DNA of 41,625 nt. Source: Anaerolineales bacterium. Its GTDB lineage: Bacteria > Chloroflexota > Anaerolineae > Anaerolineales > Villigracilaceae. Shown one piece after another: positions 1-8,606 of this stretch. The stretch covers positions 1-41,625 of the forward strand of contig JAFGSI010000058.1 in assembly GCA_016934715.1 (NCBI GenBank), given 5' to 3'. A program made the position numbers and the translations under genes. The notes under the pieces were generated by a model. That model did no database searches. It saw nothing but the letters and a program-made list of their open reading frames with translations, and was not told the origin of the DNA. Each line of letters opens with the position of its first letter. Position 1 is the stretch's first letter.

Positions 1-107
1 ATCGATCCTGCGTGTCTCATAGCTCTCCATTCCCCAAGCTTACCCCATAATTCCCCTCCCAGCCATTTTTTAGGTGCGGAATGTGGGGTATAAGATATCC
101 AATCAGG

Positions 108-133
108 GTTTTATACAGAAGGTTGTATAAAAC
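108..133. promoter_or_regulatory. perfect inverted repeat, probable operator
   Basis: GTTTTATACA (108-117) and TGTATAAAAC (124-133) form a perfect 10-bp inverted repeat with a 6-nt spacer. It lies about 30-50 nt before the hydrolase start. The arms contain TATA-rich hexamers that could be a -10 element, so a dimeric repressor bound here could block transcription. No regulator gene is visible inside the window. The operator role is inferred from symmetry and position; a transcript hairpin is the alternative. Confidence 0.5.
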
Positions 134-165
134 ATTGTTGCCGCGCTAAGTTCAGGAGAATTGGT

Positions 166-1011
166 TTGCCTATTGGAGAAATCATGCATCTCAATTGCGG
201 AACGATGCATGCATTTGGTTTTCCTGCCGCTGATGGTACAGGATGCTTCTTAAAGCGTGGAGATGGCGTCATCCACTGTTTGCTAATCAACACTGGCAAT
301 GGATTGGCTTTGGTGGATACGGGATGGGGGGTGTCTGATTGCACTTTTCCTTCGTTGCGCGTGCAACAGTTTGCGGATATGGTCGGCTGTTCCCGAGACC
401 TGAATGAAACAGCCATCCGACAAATAGAAACCCTGGGTTACAATCCAGCAGATGTGAAACATATCTTTCTAACACACTTGCATTTGGATCATGCTGGTGG
501 ATTGCCTGATTTCCCAGCAGCGACTGTTCACATTTATATTGATGAGTTGGAGGCGTTTCTTCACCCACGAAGTCCAATGGAGAGGTGGGCGTATCAAACT
601 GAACACCGCGCTCATAACCCTAAGTGGCAGGTTCATAAGCTTGAAGGAACTCAATGGTTTGGCGTAGACTGCACACTGCCAATCCAAATAGGGCAGGTCG
701 AATTTGTTATGATTCCGTTTACAGGGCATACGCGTGGTCACTGTGGTATTGCCGTTAGAAATAATAACCATTGGTTGTTGCACTGTGGGGATGTTTATGG
801 TTATTATCGTCAGGTAGACCCCATGCAGCCGTACAAACATCCTTGTGGGCAGGGAATAGAGCGCCTAGTAACGATGGGTTTCAATATGCCTCGGCATCAT
901 TGGGATCACATTCGGAAACTATTACAGGTGTACGGAGAGCAGATTCAGGTGTTTTGTGCTCATGATGCCCACGAATATGAGCTATGCTCACACCGTATAA
1001 AAGCGCGTTAA
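166..1011 (+). CDS. metallo-beta-lactamase-fold hydrolase (lactonase-like)
   Basis: This 281-residue protein belongs to the metallo-beta-lactamase superfamily and is probably a cytoplasmic hydrolase. The zinc motif HLHLDH is at residues 104-109. A later GHTRGH segment, a CGD near residue 207 and an AHDAHE near the C-terminus fit the remaining metal ligands. Overall arrangement resembles the N-acyl-homoserine-lactonase-like group, but the substrate cannot be read from sequence. Two starts are possible: TTG at 166 behind AGGAGA, and ATG at 184 behind GGAG. The second removes only six residues. A hand-counted 60-nt sample (421-480) is 38% GC, far below the neighbouring operons, which suggests recent acquisition. 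The gene stands alone between an inverted repeat and mobile-element debris. Confidence 0.85.
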   Translation: MPIGEIMHLNCGTMHAFGFPAADGTGCFLKRGDGVIHCLLINTGNGLALVDTGWGVSDCTFPSLRVQQFADMVGCSRDLNETAIRQIETLGYNPADVKHIFLTHLHLDHAGGLPDFPAATVHIYIDELEAFLHPRSPMERWAYQTEHRAHNPKWQVHKLEGTQWFGVDCTLPIQIGQVEFVMIPFTGHTRGHCGIAVRNNNHWLLHCGDVYGYYRQVDPMQPYKHPCGQGIERLVTMGFNMPRHHWDHIRKLLQVYGEQIQVFCAHDAHEYELCSHRIKAR

Positions 1012-1016
1012 TGATG

Positions 1017-1170
1017 GTCGGCGGGGTAGTTACCCACCCCGCCGCCACTCCCGAACCGGACGTGAAAGTTTCCCTTCATCCGGCTCTTCAGAAAACCCAA
1101 GCCTTCAAGGATCAGTTTGTGTTAGGAATGAGGGCGTAGCCGCTACCGCGGGCAAGCGAAGACCCATTTC
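1017..1170 (-). mobile_element. group II intron 3' end (domains V and VI), remnant
   Basis: On the minus strand, positions 1086-1053 form a 34-nt hairpin that starts GAGCCGGATG, has a GAAA-type loop and ends ACGTCCGGTTC. This is the canonical group II intron domain V, including the AGC triad. It is followed at 1043-1020 by an 8-bp GC stem (GGCGGGGT/ACCCCGCC), the expected position of domain VI. The intron 3' end should therefore be near 1017, five or so bases after the hydrolase stop on the other strand. No intron-encoded reverse transcriptase or 5' end is present, so this is a truncated copy. The upstream limit of intron sequence (about 1170-1300) is uncertain. Confidence 0.75.
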
Positions 1171-1216
1171 CAGCATTTGCTAACCGCCGCCGCAATCAAT
1201 ATGAAACGTGCCGCTT

Positions 1217-1548
1217 ATTGGTTGATGGGCATTCCCTGTGTTACCACCCGAACGTCCAGCTTTGCAGCTCTTGCCCCTGTGCAATCGAATTCGGCAACAA
1301 CATTAAAAACGGGGCAACTCCAGTCATGCGAAGGAATACCATTCGGCAATTCCAGGAATGTCGCAAACCATTCTTGCTTCGCTTCGCCAAATGCGGCTAA
1401 TATCTTCCCCATTGTCACAACCGCAAATGGTTGCACAAATCGCGATGATCAGAATGTCTATCAGCTTGTGGCGCTTTGTTCGCTCAATCCGCGGATCCGT
1501 GATGCTCCCAAAATGCTCCTCGATGGTAGCGGTGGCTGGCTTTTCCAT
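1217..1548 (-). pseudogene. ISAs1-family transposase, N-terminal fragment, frameshifted
   Basis: The minus-strand frame beginning at 1548 encodes an N-terminus typical of the ISAs1/H-repeat transposase family, with DPRIERTKRHKLIDILIIAI and CATICG. At about 1400 an extra A shifts the frame, and the match continues in another frame with FGEAKQEWFATFLELPNGIP and SHD. After that the similarity fades and the DDE catalytic domain is missing, so the element cannot be autonomous. A possible IS terminus, read on the minus strand as CAGGGTGACAGGTGATGG, lies at about 1584-1601. The fragment runs into group II intron sequence, which points to nested insertion or deletion. Confidence 0.8.
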
Positions 1549-1650
1549 GACTTATCTCCTGGCGTTTTGATTTGCCATGATTAACCATCACCTGTCACCC
1601 TGTCTAGCTCAATTTGGATGCGTTTGCCCTGCCCTTTTCGACAGGAAATG

Positions 1651-1679
1651 TTATATACTTGGCGAAGAAGCAGTATAAT
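1651..1679 (+). promoter_or_regulatory. candidate promoter for the kinase operon
   Basis: A consensus -10 TATAAT is at 1674-1679. The hexamer 17 nt upstream (TTATAT, 1651-1656) is a weak -35. Transcription would begin near 1686, only about ten bases before the ATG at 1696, and no Shine-Dalgarno sequence is visible, so the message may be nearly leaderless. This supports 1696 rather than an upstream start. Confidence 0.5.
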
Positions 1680-1695
1680 CACGCGGGTCACGACT

Positions 1696-4041
1696 ATGAA
1701 CTCATTCCTTGGAAATGTCTTCCTGCTCCTCACCAACCCACCGGGGAATCTGATCTATCATCTCGTCCTGGTTTTTTCGATCGCCGGAACCCTGCAGGGT
1801 GCCATCTTCCACTGGCGCATGAGCCAGTTTCCACAGGCCAAACGGACGATGCTGGGGCTATTCGTTTTGCTCGTCCTGCAACTGATCCTGTTCCTGGTCA
1901 GCGGGCTGGCCTGGCAGGGAACGCTCGATTCGCAGCTGGTGCTCCCGCCTCTCGATCGGGCGGTGAGCCTGTTGAGCCTGACCTGGATCGCCTGGCTGTG
2001 GATCTTCCCCGAGCCCGGCCGCATGGCCGACGCCGCCACGATCCTGCTCAACCTGGTGGGACTCACCGCGCTGGGGATGACCCTGACATTCTGGATGCAG
2101 AACCCGGGCGGCAGCCTGAACCTCTCGATCTTCGAACTGGTCTGGCAGGGGTTCAGCCTGATCGTGGTCCTGATCAGCGTGCTCCTGCTGGCGATCCGCC
2201 GTCCCAACGGCTGGGGCAACGGCCTGGCGGTCTTCCTGCTGGCCTTCATCGGCCACCTGCTCAGCCTGGCCTGGCGACAGGAGGGCGACTTTCCCGGCAT
2301 GGTCCGCCTGGTTCACCTGGCGATGTTCCCGATCCTGCTGACCCTGCCCCAGCGCTTCCCGCTGATCCCGGCTGCCAGCCGGGCCGCGACGCCGACCTCC
2401 GTCAAGGCTACCGACCAGGAGATCCCCGAACGACGCCGCTACAGCACCGACCCTAAAACCTTCCATGCCCTGCTCTCGCTGGCCGGCGAACTCGACCCTG
2501 ACAAGATCGGCCGGGCGGTGACGCGCGGCATCGCCCAGGCGATGCTCGCCGACCTGTGCTTCCTGATGACCCTGACCGAGGACAAGAGCCTGGTCGTCGC
2601 TTGCGGCTATGACCTGATCCGTGAGGAGAGCCTGGACGGCGCCCTGGTCGACAAGGATGCCATTCCCCTGCTGGCCAACGCCATCCAGCGCGGCCGGCCG
2701 CTGCGCCTGCCGGCCAGCAGCACCTCGTCGGATCTAAAGGGCCTGGGGAGTCTGCTCGGCTTGAACAATCCCGGCCACCTGCTCAGCGTGCCGATCAGCT
2801 CCTCCGACCGCAACCCGATGGGCGGATTGCTGCTGCTCTCGCCCTATTCGAACCGCCTGTGGAGCGCCGAGGACCAGACCTACCTGGCCAATGTGGCCAC
2901 CCTCTTCCTGCCGATCCTGGAACGCGGCAACCGCATCGCGACCATGGAATTGGAACGTGACCAGGTCAGGGCAGAGGTCGACGGCGCCCGGCAGAGCGCC
3001 AGTGAAGCCCAGAAGAAATACGAAGATCTGGCCCACAAGTTCGAAGCCCTCAGCCAGCAGGCTGCCCAGGCCGATTCCCAGGCCGAGAACATGGCCGCCC
3101 TGCTGGCTGTGCAGGAAGAATCGCAGCAGGCGATCGCCCAGCTGCGGGCCGAGAACGAGCAACTGCGCAGGGGGGCATCCATTCCGGCCAAGGCCGGCCC
3201 GTCCGCAGAGGCCGTCCAGCTGGAGCAGGAATTGCGCCTGACCCTCAAGGAGGTCGCCCGGCTGCAGAATGCTGTGGCCAAGGAGGAGATGAAGATCCTC
3301 GAATTGGAGAAGCGCCCGGCCTCGGCCATCTCCAATGAACAGGTCGAGGTGATCGCCTCGATCTCCCAGGAGCTGCGCCAGCCGATGTCCTCGATCGTGG
3401 GATACACCGATCTGCTGCTGGGTGAGTCGGTTGGGATTCTCGGCGCGCTGCAGCGCAAGTTCGTTGAACGCATCAAGGCCTCCACCGAACGGATCGGCGG
3501 CCTGATCGAAGATCTGATCCAGCTCACCACCCTGGAGGCCGGGCGAATGGACCTCAAGCCGGAGTTGATCGACATCAACCTGATCGTCGACAATGCCATG
3601 GCCTATACCAGCACGCAGATCCGCGAGAAGAACATCACCATGCGGCTGGACGTCCCCAGCACACAGCCCCGCATCCAGACCGACCGCGAGGCCCTGCAGC
3701 AGATCCTGATCCACCTGCTGCAGAATGCCAGCGCGGCCACTCCTGCGGAGGGGACAGTCACCCTGCGGGTCGGGTCACGCAAGGAAAAGAAGCAGGAGAA
3801 CCTGCTCATCCAGGTCATCGACACCGGCGGTGGGATCGCCTCCGAGGACCTGCCGCAGGTCTTCTCGCGCCGCTACCGGGCAGAAAACTCCCTGATCCAG
3901 GGCCTGGGCGATACGGGAGTTGGCCTGTCGATCGCCAAGACCCTGGTCGAAACCCAGGGCGGTCGCATTTGGGCTGAGAGTGAGATCGGTGAAGGTTCGA
4001 CCTTCAGCGTCCTGATGCCCGTGACGAGAGCCACTGAGTAA
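1696..4041 (+). CDS. membrane GAF histidine kinase-like protein, H-box His replaced by Gln
   Basis: The 781-residue protein has an N-terminal multi-helix membrane region (about 1-235, hydrophobic stretches of the 7TM sensor type), a GAF domain (about 250-410), a long coiled coil (about 415-545) and a HisKA/HATPase_c kinase core. The ATPase boxes look intact: HLLQNAS (N box, about 673), DTGGG (about 709) and GDTGVGLSIAK (about 738). The H box reads ISQELRQPMSSI, so the usual phospho-acceptor His is Gln558. Autophosphorylation of the normal kind is therefore unlikely; it may be a signalling pseudokinase or may act on another protein. The frame is open upstream to 1618, but the promoter favours 1696. 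Its stop overlaps the LysM gene by one base (TAATG), and the operon continues into cell-envelope genes. No response regulator is adjacent. Confidence 0.88.
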   Translation: MNSFLGNVFLLLTNPPGNLIYHLVLVFSIAGTLQGAIFHWRMSQFPQAKRTMLGLFVLLVLQLILFLVSGLAWQGTLDSQLVLPPLDRAVSLLSLTWIAWLWIFPEPGRMADAATILLNLVGLTALGMTLTFWMQNPGGSLNLSIFELVWQGFSLIVVLISVLLLAIRRPNGWGNGLAVFLLAFIGHLLSLAWRQEGDFPGMVRLVHLAMFPILLTLPQRFPLIPAASRAATPTSVKATDQEIPERRRYSTDPKTFHALLSLAGELDPDKIGRAVTRGIAQAMLADLCFLMTLTEDKSLVVACGYDLIREESLDGALVDKDAIPLLANAIQRGRPLRLPASSTSSDLKGLGSLLGLNNPGHLLSVPISSSDRNPMGGLLLLSPYSNRLWSAEDQTYLANVATLFLPILERGNRIATMELERDQVRAEVDGARQSASEAQKKYEDLAHKFEALSQQAAQADSQAENMAALLAVQEESQQAIAQLRAENEQLRRGASIPAKAGPSAEAVQLEQELRLTLKEVARLQNAVAKEEMKILELEKRPASAISNEQVEVIASISQELRQPMSSIVGYTDLLLGESVGILGALQRKFVERIKASTERIGGLIEDLIQLTTLEAGRMDLKPELIDINLIVDNAMAYTSTQIREKNITMRLDVPSTQPRIQTDREALQQILIHLLQNASAATPAEGTVTLRVGSRKEKKQENLLIQVIDTGGGIASEDLPQVFSRRYRAENSLIQGLGDTGVGLSIAKTLVETQGGRIWAESEIGEGSTFSVLMPVTRATE

Positions 4042-4844
4042 TGAAGAACGCCCGGCAGGTGATCTGGGGTCTGGGAATCGGCCTGGTTTCCGTGGGACTC
4101 ATCCTGGGAGGCCTCTCGCTCTCCCTGGTCGAGGGCGGCATAGCCCGCCCGGATGCCACCCTGCCGCCGGTCATGACCGACACCTGGGGGGCGTTCCCTT
4201 CGGCCCTGCCCGACCTGCCCACCCCGGCTCCGCCAACCGCAACCCACACCCCGCCACCCCCGCCGACCAGTTGCCCGCCCCCACCCGGTTGGCTGGCCTA
4301 CCTGGTCCAGCCCGGGGACACGCTCGACCTGCTGGCAGCCCGCTTCCGGATCAGCGCCAGCGACCTGACCCGCTCTAACTGCCTGCTGACCACCAACCTG
4401 CTTCCAGGAACCTACATCTACGTCCCGCCGGTTCCCACTGCCACGCCGGTGCCATGCGGGCCTCCGGCCGGCTGGGTCACCTATATCGTCCGGCCAGGCG
4501 ACAACCTTTACCGCATCAGCTTGGCCTACGGCATCTCGGTCCAGGAACTGCAGCAAGCCAACTGCATGGGCAACTCGATCCTGATCGTCACCGGCCAGCG
4601 ACTCTCCGTACCACCATGGGCGACGCGCACCCCCTCCCCCACCATTCCGCCGACGCCCAGCCGCACGCCGACGCCGACGCCGACACGCCCCTCGCCGACT
4701 GCCACCTGGCCGATCAATACCCCGACCAGCACACCCTCGCCGACCATCTCGCCGACCAGTCTGCTGGGCGGACCCGCGACGGCGACTCCGACGCCCACGG
4801 CCTCGGCAACCTCGAGCGCAACCCCCTCCCCAACCTCCCCCTGA
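4041..4844 (+). CDS. membrane-anchored double LysM protein
   Basis: The 267-residue protein starts with a signal-anchor helix (about 7-30) and is probably displayed outside the membrane. Two LysM carbohydrate-binding modules follow, at about 82-134 and 143-191, with the cores YLVQPGDTLDLLA and YIVRPGDNLYRIS. Each is preceded by a Pro-Cys segment and contains a second Cys, so each could hold one disulfide. The C-terminal 75 residues are a Thr/Pro/Ser-rich low-complexity tail, likely a flexible wall spacer. It is translationally coupled to the kinase gene and followed by two LCP genes, which fits a role in binding peptidoglycan or a related glycan. Confidence 0.88.
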   Translation: MKNARQVIWGLGIGLVSVGLILGGLSLSLVEGGIARPDATLPPVMTDTWGAFPSALPDLPTPAPPTATHTPPPPPTSCPPPPGWLAYLVQPGDTLDLLAARFRISASDLTRSNCLLTTNLLPGTYIYVPPVPTATPVPCGPPAGWVTYIVRPGDNLYRISLAYGISVQELQQANCMGNSILIVTGQRLSVPPWATRTPSPTIPPTPSRTPTPTPTRPSPTATWPINTPTSTPSPTISPTSLLGGPATATPTPTASATSSATPSPTSP

Positions 4845-4892
4845 CCCACCTTCCCGCCGCAGGGCTGCACCCCGGCCATCCCGGACAATCCT

Positions 4893-5924
4893 ATGCCAAC
4901 GCGTCCCTACCATCTCTGCCTGTACCTGTTCCTGCTGACCTGCCTGAGCGCCTGCAGTTTTGGGCCTGCCGCTCCGACGGCCGTCCAGACACCGACGCCG
5001 ATCATCACCGTCACCGTTCCGGCGGACGCCACCATGACCGCGACGCCCTTCCTGCCCGGCGACCCGTCGGCTGCCACCACCGCCCCCCAGCCGTGGGGGA
5101 ATTATCCTCCGCCGCAGGTCACTCCCGTTTCAACCCAGATCCCCCCACCAGTGGACCTCCTGCCCCAACCCGCCAGCCAGGTCACCATCCTGCTGCTCGG
5201 CGCGGACTTCCGCCCCGGTCGGTCGGGAGCCCGTACCGACGTGATGATCCTCTTGACGATCCGGGCTGACGGTTCGGTCAGCCTGGTGAGTTTCCCGCGC
5301 GACCTGTACGTCTACATCCCCGGCTGGGGCATGCAGCGCCTGAATGCCGCCCAGCCGTATGGAGGCTTCGAACTGACCGCCCTGACCTTCGAGTACAATT
5401 TCGGGATCCGGCCCCAGCACTATGTCGAGACCAACCTGAACGGTTTCATGGATATCGTCGACAGCCTGGGCGGAATCGAGGTTCAGGCTGCCCGGGCCCT
5501 GTCCGACCAGCGTGACGGGTACCCCGAACCATTCACGGTTGGCCCCGGGAGGGTCTTCATGGACAGCGCGACCGCCCTGTGGTACGTGCGCTCGCGCGGC
5601 ACGACCAACGACCTTGACCGCCTGCGCCGGGGCCAGGAGGTGCTGGTCGCCATCGGCCGCAAGCTGCTCACCCTGGATGGTCTGGGGCGCGTCCCCGAAC
5701 TCTACCAGACCTACCAGCGGACGGTCGAGACCGACCTGAGCCTCGATGCGCTCCTGCTCATGCTCCCCCTCCTGCAGGCGGCAGACAGCGAGAACCTCAA
5801 CCGCTACATGATCGGCGCGGACCAGACCATCCCCTGGACTGAACCCGGCAGCGGCGCCCAGTACCTGCTACCCGACCGGGCAGCCATCCGCGCCCTGCTC
5901 GCGCAAGCCCTCTCCGCCCCATGA
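4893..5924 (+). CDS. LytR-CpsA-Psr (LCP) family lipoprotein
   Basis: The 343-residue protein has a lipoprotein signal with lipobox LSAC (Cys21), a Pro/Thr-rich linker to about residue 95, and one LCP domain. Recognisable LCP features are ILLLGADFRPG, the RTDVMILLTI strand, the Arg-rich SFPRDLYVYIPG segment, DSLGGIEV and the YVRSRGTTNDLDRLRRGQE block. LCP proteins are pyrophosphate-lyase/phosphotransferases that move polyprenyl-linked glycans onto the cell wall. Here the enzyme is tethered by lipid rather than by an N-terminal helix. Its stop overlaps the next LCP gene by four bases (ATGA). Confidence 0.92.
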   Translation: MPTRPYHLCLYLFLLTCLSACSFGPAAPTAVQTPTPIITVTVPADATMTATPFLPGDPSAATTAPQPWGNYPPPQVTPVSTQIPPPVDLLPQPASQVTILLLGADFRPGRSGARTDVMILLTIRADGSVSLVSFPRDLYVYIPGWGMQRLNAAQPYGGFELTALTFEYNFGIRPQHYVETNLNGFMDIVDSLGGIEVQAARALSDQRDGYPEPFTVGPGRVFMDSATALWYVRSRGTTNDLDRLRRGQEVLVAIGRKLLTLDGLGRVPELYQTYQRTVETDLSLDALLLMLPLLQAADSENLNRYMIGADQTIPWTEPGSGAQYLLPDRAAIRALLAQALSAP

Positions 5925-7459
5925 CACGCCGGTTCCTGACCCTCTTCCTCTTGCTCCTGTTGGTCGCTGCCTGCAGCCCGGCCGCGATCCCGAACGCCGC
6001 GCCGCCGGCAGTCCTCCTGGCGACCCCGGTTCCCAATCCCTCCCCCACGCCGACCCCCTTCCTGCCGCTGCCCGACACGGATGTCGTGGCGGTCGCCCCG
6101 GGGGTGCGCACCCCGACAGCCCTGCCGACTCTGATGGCGGGCGCTTCGGCGACCCAACCGGCCCCGCTCCCGACCGGCCTGCCGACCGTCACGCCCGGCA
6201 TCCCCGTTCAGGAACCGGCCGTGACCGTCACCAGCTACGATCCCAATTTCCTCCTGCCTGGCCCCTGGACGCCCGCCACCATCTACGCGCCGGCCTATGC
6301 CCCCACGCCCTTCCCGATCCTGAGCGACAGCGAGACGCTCACCTTCCTGCTGCTTGGCTCCGACAGCCGCGGCGAACGCTACTTCCGCACCGATACGCTG
6401 ATCCTCGCTGCCGTCCGCCCCCGTTCCGGTCAGGTGACGTTGATCTCGATCCCGCGCGATCTGTACGTCTACGTCCCCAACCACGGCATGGACCGCATCA
6501 ACACCGCCTATGAGTATGGTGAACTGGAACGCTACCCCGGCGGCGGGCCGGCCCTCCTCAGGGATACGATCCTCTACAACCTGGGCGTGCGCATCGACCA
6601 CCTGGCCCTGGTGGATTTCGACGGCTTCCGCCGGATCGTCGACACCCTGGGCGGGATCGACGTACCGGTCTTCTGCCCCTACACCGACTGGCGCCTGCGC
6701 GACCCCGGCCTGAACCCGGAGATCGAAGACAACTGGGCGCTTTACACGGTTGGCCCGGGCGTGGTCCACATGGATGGCGACCTGGCGCTGTGGTACGCCC
6801 GCTCGCGGGTGCGCTCGAATGACTTCGACCGCGGCCGGCGCCAGCAGGAGGTCCTGCGGTCCATCTACACCCGGGCCCTGCAAACCGACTCCTTCAGCCA
6901 GATCCCGCAGCTCTACAACGACTTCCATGCAACGCTCACCACCGACCTGAACCTGCAGGGCCTGCTCGAGTTGGCGCCCCTGGCCCTGCACTTGTCCAAC
7001 GCCGACATCCGCAGCTACTACATCGGGAGCAGCTATACCACCGGATGGACGACTGCCACCGGGGCCAGTGTCCTGCTGCCCAATGGGCCGGCCCTGCTGG
7101 TGATGCTCAGTGACGCCCTGGCCCCCTCCAGCCGGACCCCCGAGACAGAACAGCTGCTGATCGAGGTCCGCAACGGGACACTCTCCCCTGGCTGGGATGC
7201 CCTGGCCGCCGAGCGGCTGAACTATGCCGGCTATGCCACCCGCCTGATTCCCGCCGACCGCAGCAACTACGCCGCCTCGCTGCTTTACGACCTGACTGCA
7301 GTTCAGGATCCCAACCGGGCGGCCTCCCTGCTGGCCATCCTCGGCCTGCCGACCAGCGCCCTGGTCTCGGCCCCGATGCCCGATGCCGGGGTGGCCTATG
7401 TCCTGATCGTCGGCACCAACTACCAGCCCTGCTTCAACCCGGAAAACATGGCGCCCTAG
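5921..7459 (+). CDS. LCP family lipoprotein with LytR_C domain
   Basis: The 512-residue protein has lipobox VAAC (Cys18), a long Thr/Pro-rich linker, an LCP catalytic domain (about 140-370) and a C-terminal LytR_C domain (about 405-505). LCP motifs include LLLGSDSRGERYFRTDTL, ISIPRDLYVYVPN, DTLGGIDVP and YARSRVRSNDFDRGRRQQE. The C-terminal domain begins around LLIEVRNGT and often accompanies LCP enzymes. It is a diverged paralogue of the preceding gene and is coupled to it by an ATGA overlap, so the two probably act in the same glycan-to-wall transfer step. The following 246 bp hold no gene, only the next promoter. Confidence 0.92.
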   Translation: MTRRFLTLFLLLLLVAACSPAAIPNAAPPAVLLATPVPNPSPTPTPFLPLPDTDVVAVAPGVRTPTALPTLMAGASATQPAPLPTGLPTVTPGIPVQEPAVTVTSYDPNFLLPGPWTPATIYAPAYAPTPFPILSDSETLTFLLLGSDSRGERYFRTDTLILAAVRPRSGQVTLISIPRDLYVYVPNHGMDRINTAYEYGELERYPGGGPALLRDTILYNLGVRIDHLALVDFDGFRRIVDTLGGIDVPVFCPYTDWRLRDPGLNPEIEDNWALYTVGPGVVHMDGDLALWYARSRVRSNDFDRGRRQQEVLRSIYTRALQTDSFSQIPQLYNDFHATLTTDLNLQGLLELAPLALHLSNADIRSYYIGSSYTTGWTTATGASVLLPNGPALLVMLSDALAPSSRTPETEQLLIEVRNGTLSPGWDALAAERLNYAGYATRLIPADRSNYAASLLYDLTAVQDPNRAASLLAILGLPTSALVSAPMPDAGVAYVLIVGTNYQPCFNPENMAP

Positions 7460-7656
7460 ATCGTCGAGCACGGACACCGGGAGGACAAAGTCGCATCGGC
7501 CGCCTCCATGCGGGGGGATTGCACATCGCCGTCCACAGGATTCCACCTTTCTCTTTGAACCGGAATCGTTTCACCCACCTGCTGCGCGGCAACTTCAGTT
7601 CAGCTCATTCTGCAAGAAGCAGTCCATTGATGGCCGAATCCCGCCTTCCAGCCCGG

Positions 7657-7700
7657 TTGACATAAAAGCCAATCCTTTGCTAAACTATACGCAGAGGAGG
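7657..7700 (+). promoter_or_regulatory. promoter and ribosome site of the recombinase-like gene
   Basis: TTGACA (7657-7662) is a perfect -35 hexamer. TAAACT (7681-7686) lies 18 nt downstream as a plausible -10. AGAGGAGG at 7693-7700 is a strong Shine-Dalgarno sequence five bases before the ATG at 7706. This would give a very short leader. Confidence 0.65.
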
Positions 7701-7705
7701 CGCTC

Positions 7706-8599
7706 ATGTCTGAAACGACTGCTCACCTGACCCCCCAAACCGGCCTGATCCCGGCCCTCAACGCCTGGGAGATCTACCTGTACGATCAGGGCCGTTCGCC
7801 CAACACGGTCAAGGCCTTTCTGTCAGACGTACGCCTGATGGCCGAGTTCCTGCCGCCCGACCTCACCCTGGGGGCGATCACCACCAGCGACCTGAACAAC
7901 TTCCTGGACTGGATGGAAAACCAGCGCGGCGTGCCGTGCTCGCCCAAGACCCTGGCCCGACGCATCACTGCGGTCAAGTCGTTCTTCCGCTGGCTGCACA
8001 AGGGCGGGGCGATCCTGATCGACCCGGCCGAGAAGGTCCTGCAACGCTCGGTCATCAGCCCCCTGCCCGAGGTCCTGACCGACGCCGAACTGGAGGCCGT
8101 CCTGCTGGCTGCCGACCGGTTCCGCCGTCAGAGCAAGCCGGATGCCCGTCCCTACTCCCTGCTGGCCCTGTTGCTCGCCACCGGGGTTAAAAAATCGGAG
8201 TGCCTGGGCATCCACATCAACCACATCGACCTGGAGGCGGAGGGTGGGCCGATCGTCTTCATCCGCTATGCCAGCCCGGCCCACCGCTACAAGGAGCGCA
8301 AACTGGCCCTGCCCGAGGAGTGGATCCCGGCCTACAAAGAGTACGTGACCCAGTACGCCCCGGTCGACCGCCTGTTCCCCTGGTCGCCGCGCCGGCTCGA
8401 GTACCTGCTCGAAGACATCGGCAAGGAGGCCGGGCTGTCCAAACACCTGTCATTCGATATGTGCCGGTGGACCTCGGCCCTGCAAGATTACCTCAATAAC
8501 ATTGACGGCGAAAAGATCCGTCAGAAACTGGGCATCTCCAAGATCCAGTGGCGCGAAATAAATATGAAGTTGAGACAGTTATCCGGAAAGGCCGAATGA
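7706..8599 (+). CDS. tyrosine recombinase-like protein lacking catalytic residues
   Basis: The 297-residue protein has the XerC/XerD two-domain layout: an N-terminal SAM-like core-binding domain (about 15-105, with SPNTVKAFLSDVRLM) and a C-terminal integrase-like domain. The catalytic set is degraded. The first Arg of the usual TGLR motif is Lys162 (ATGVKKSE). The HxxRH box reads SFDMCRW at 249-255, so both His are absent. No Tyr follows residue 262, so the nucleophile is missing. DNA binding may persist while strand cleavage should not. A strong promoter and ribosome site argue that it is expressed rather than a dead gene. It ends at a rho-independent terminator. Confidence 0.8.
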   Translation: MSETTAHLTPQTGLIPALNAWEIYLYDQGRSPNTVKAFLSDVRLMAEFLPPDLTLGAITTSDLNNFLDWMENQRGVPCSPKTLARRITAVKSFFRWLHKGGAILIDPAEKVLQRSVISPLPEVLTDAELEAVLLAADRFRRQSKPDARPYSLLALLLATGVKKSECLGIHINHIDLEAEGGPIVFIRYASPAHRYKERKLALPEEWIPAYKEYVTQYAPVDRLFPWSPRRLEYLLEDIGKEAGLSKHLSFDMCRWTSALQDYLNNIDGEKIRQKLGISKIQWREINMKLRQLSGKAE

Positions 8600-8606
8600 C
8601 ACCCCG

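Noticed and set aside
1020-1043. GC hairpin as a terminator of the hydrolase gene
   Set aside because: It fits better as domain VI of the group II intron because a perfect domain V lies beside it in the correct order on the minus strand; no U tract follows on the + strand.
2734-3714. Long minus-strand open frame inside the histidine kinase gene
   Set aside because: It is antisense to a clear multi-domain protein, has low-complexity Gly/Leu/Gln content and no family motifs; high GC suppresses stops in such frames.
4640-4840. Short tandem repeats (GCCGACG/CCGACG type) as a DNA repeat element
   Set aside because: They are in frame and encode the Thr/Pro linker of the LysM protein; similar repeats encode linkers in lipoproteins at 6000-6200 and 28740-28800.
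5804-7546. 580-codon minus-strand frame across the second LCP gene
   Set aside because: It mirrors LCP coding DNA, is Gly/Gln/Arg-rich and shows no domain; the + strand has LCP motifs and coupled starts.
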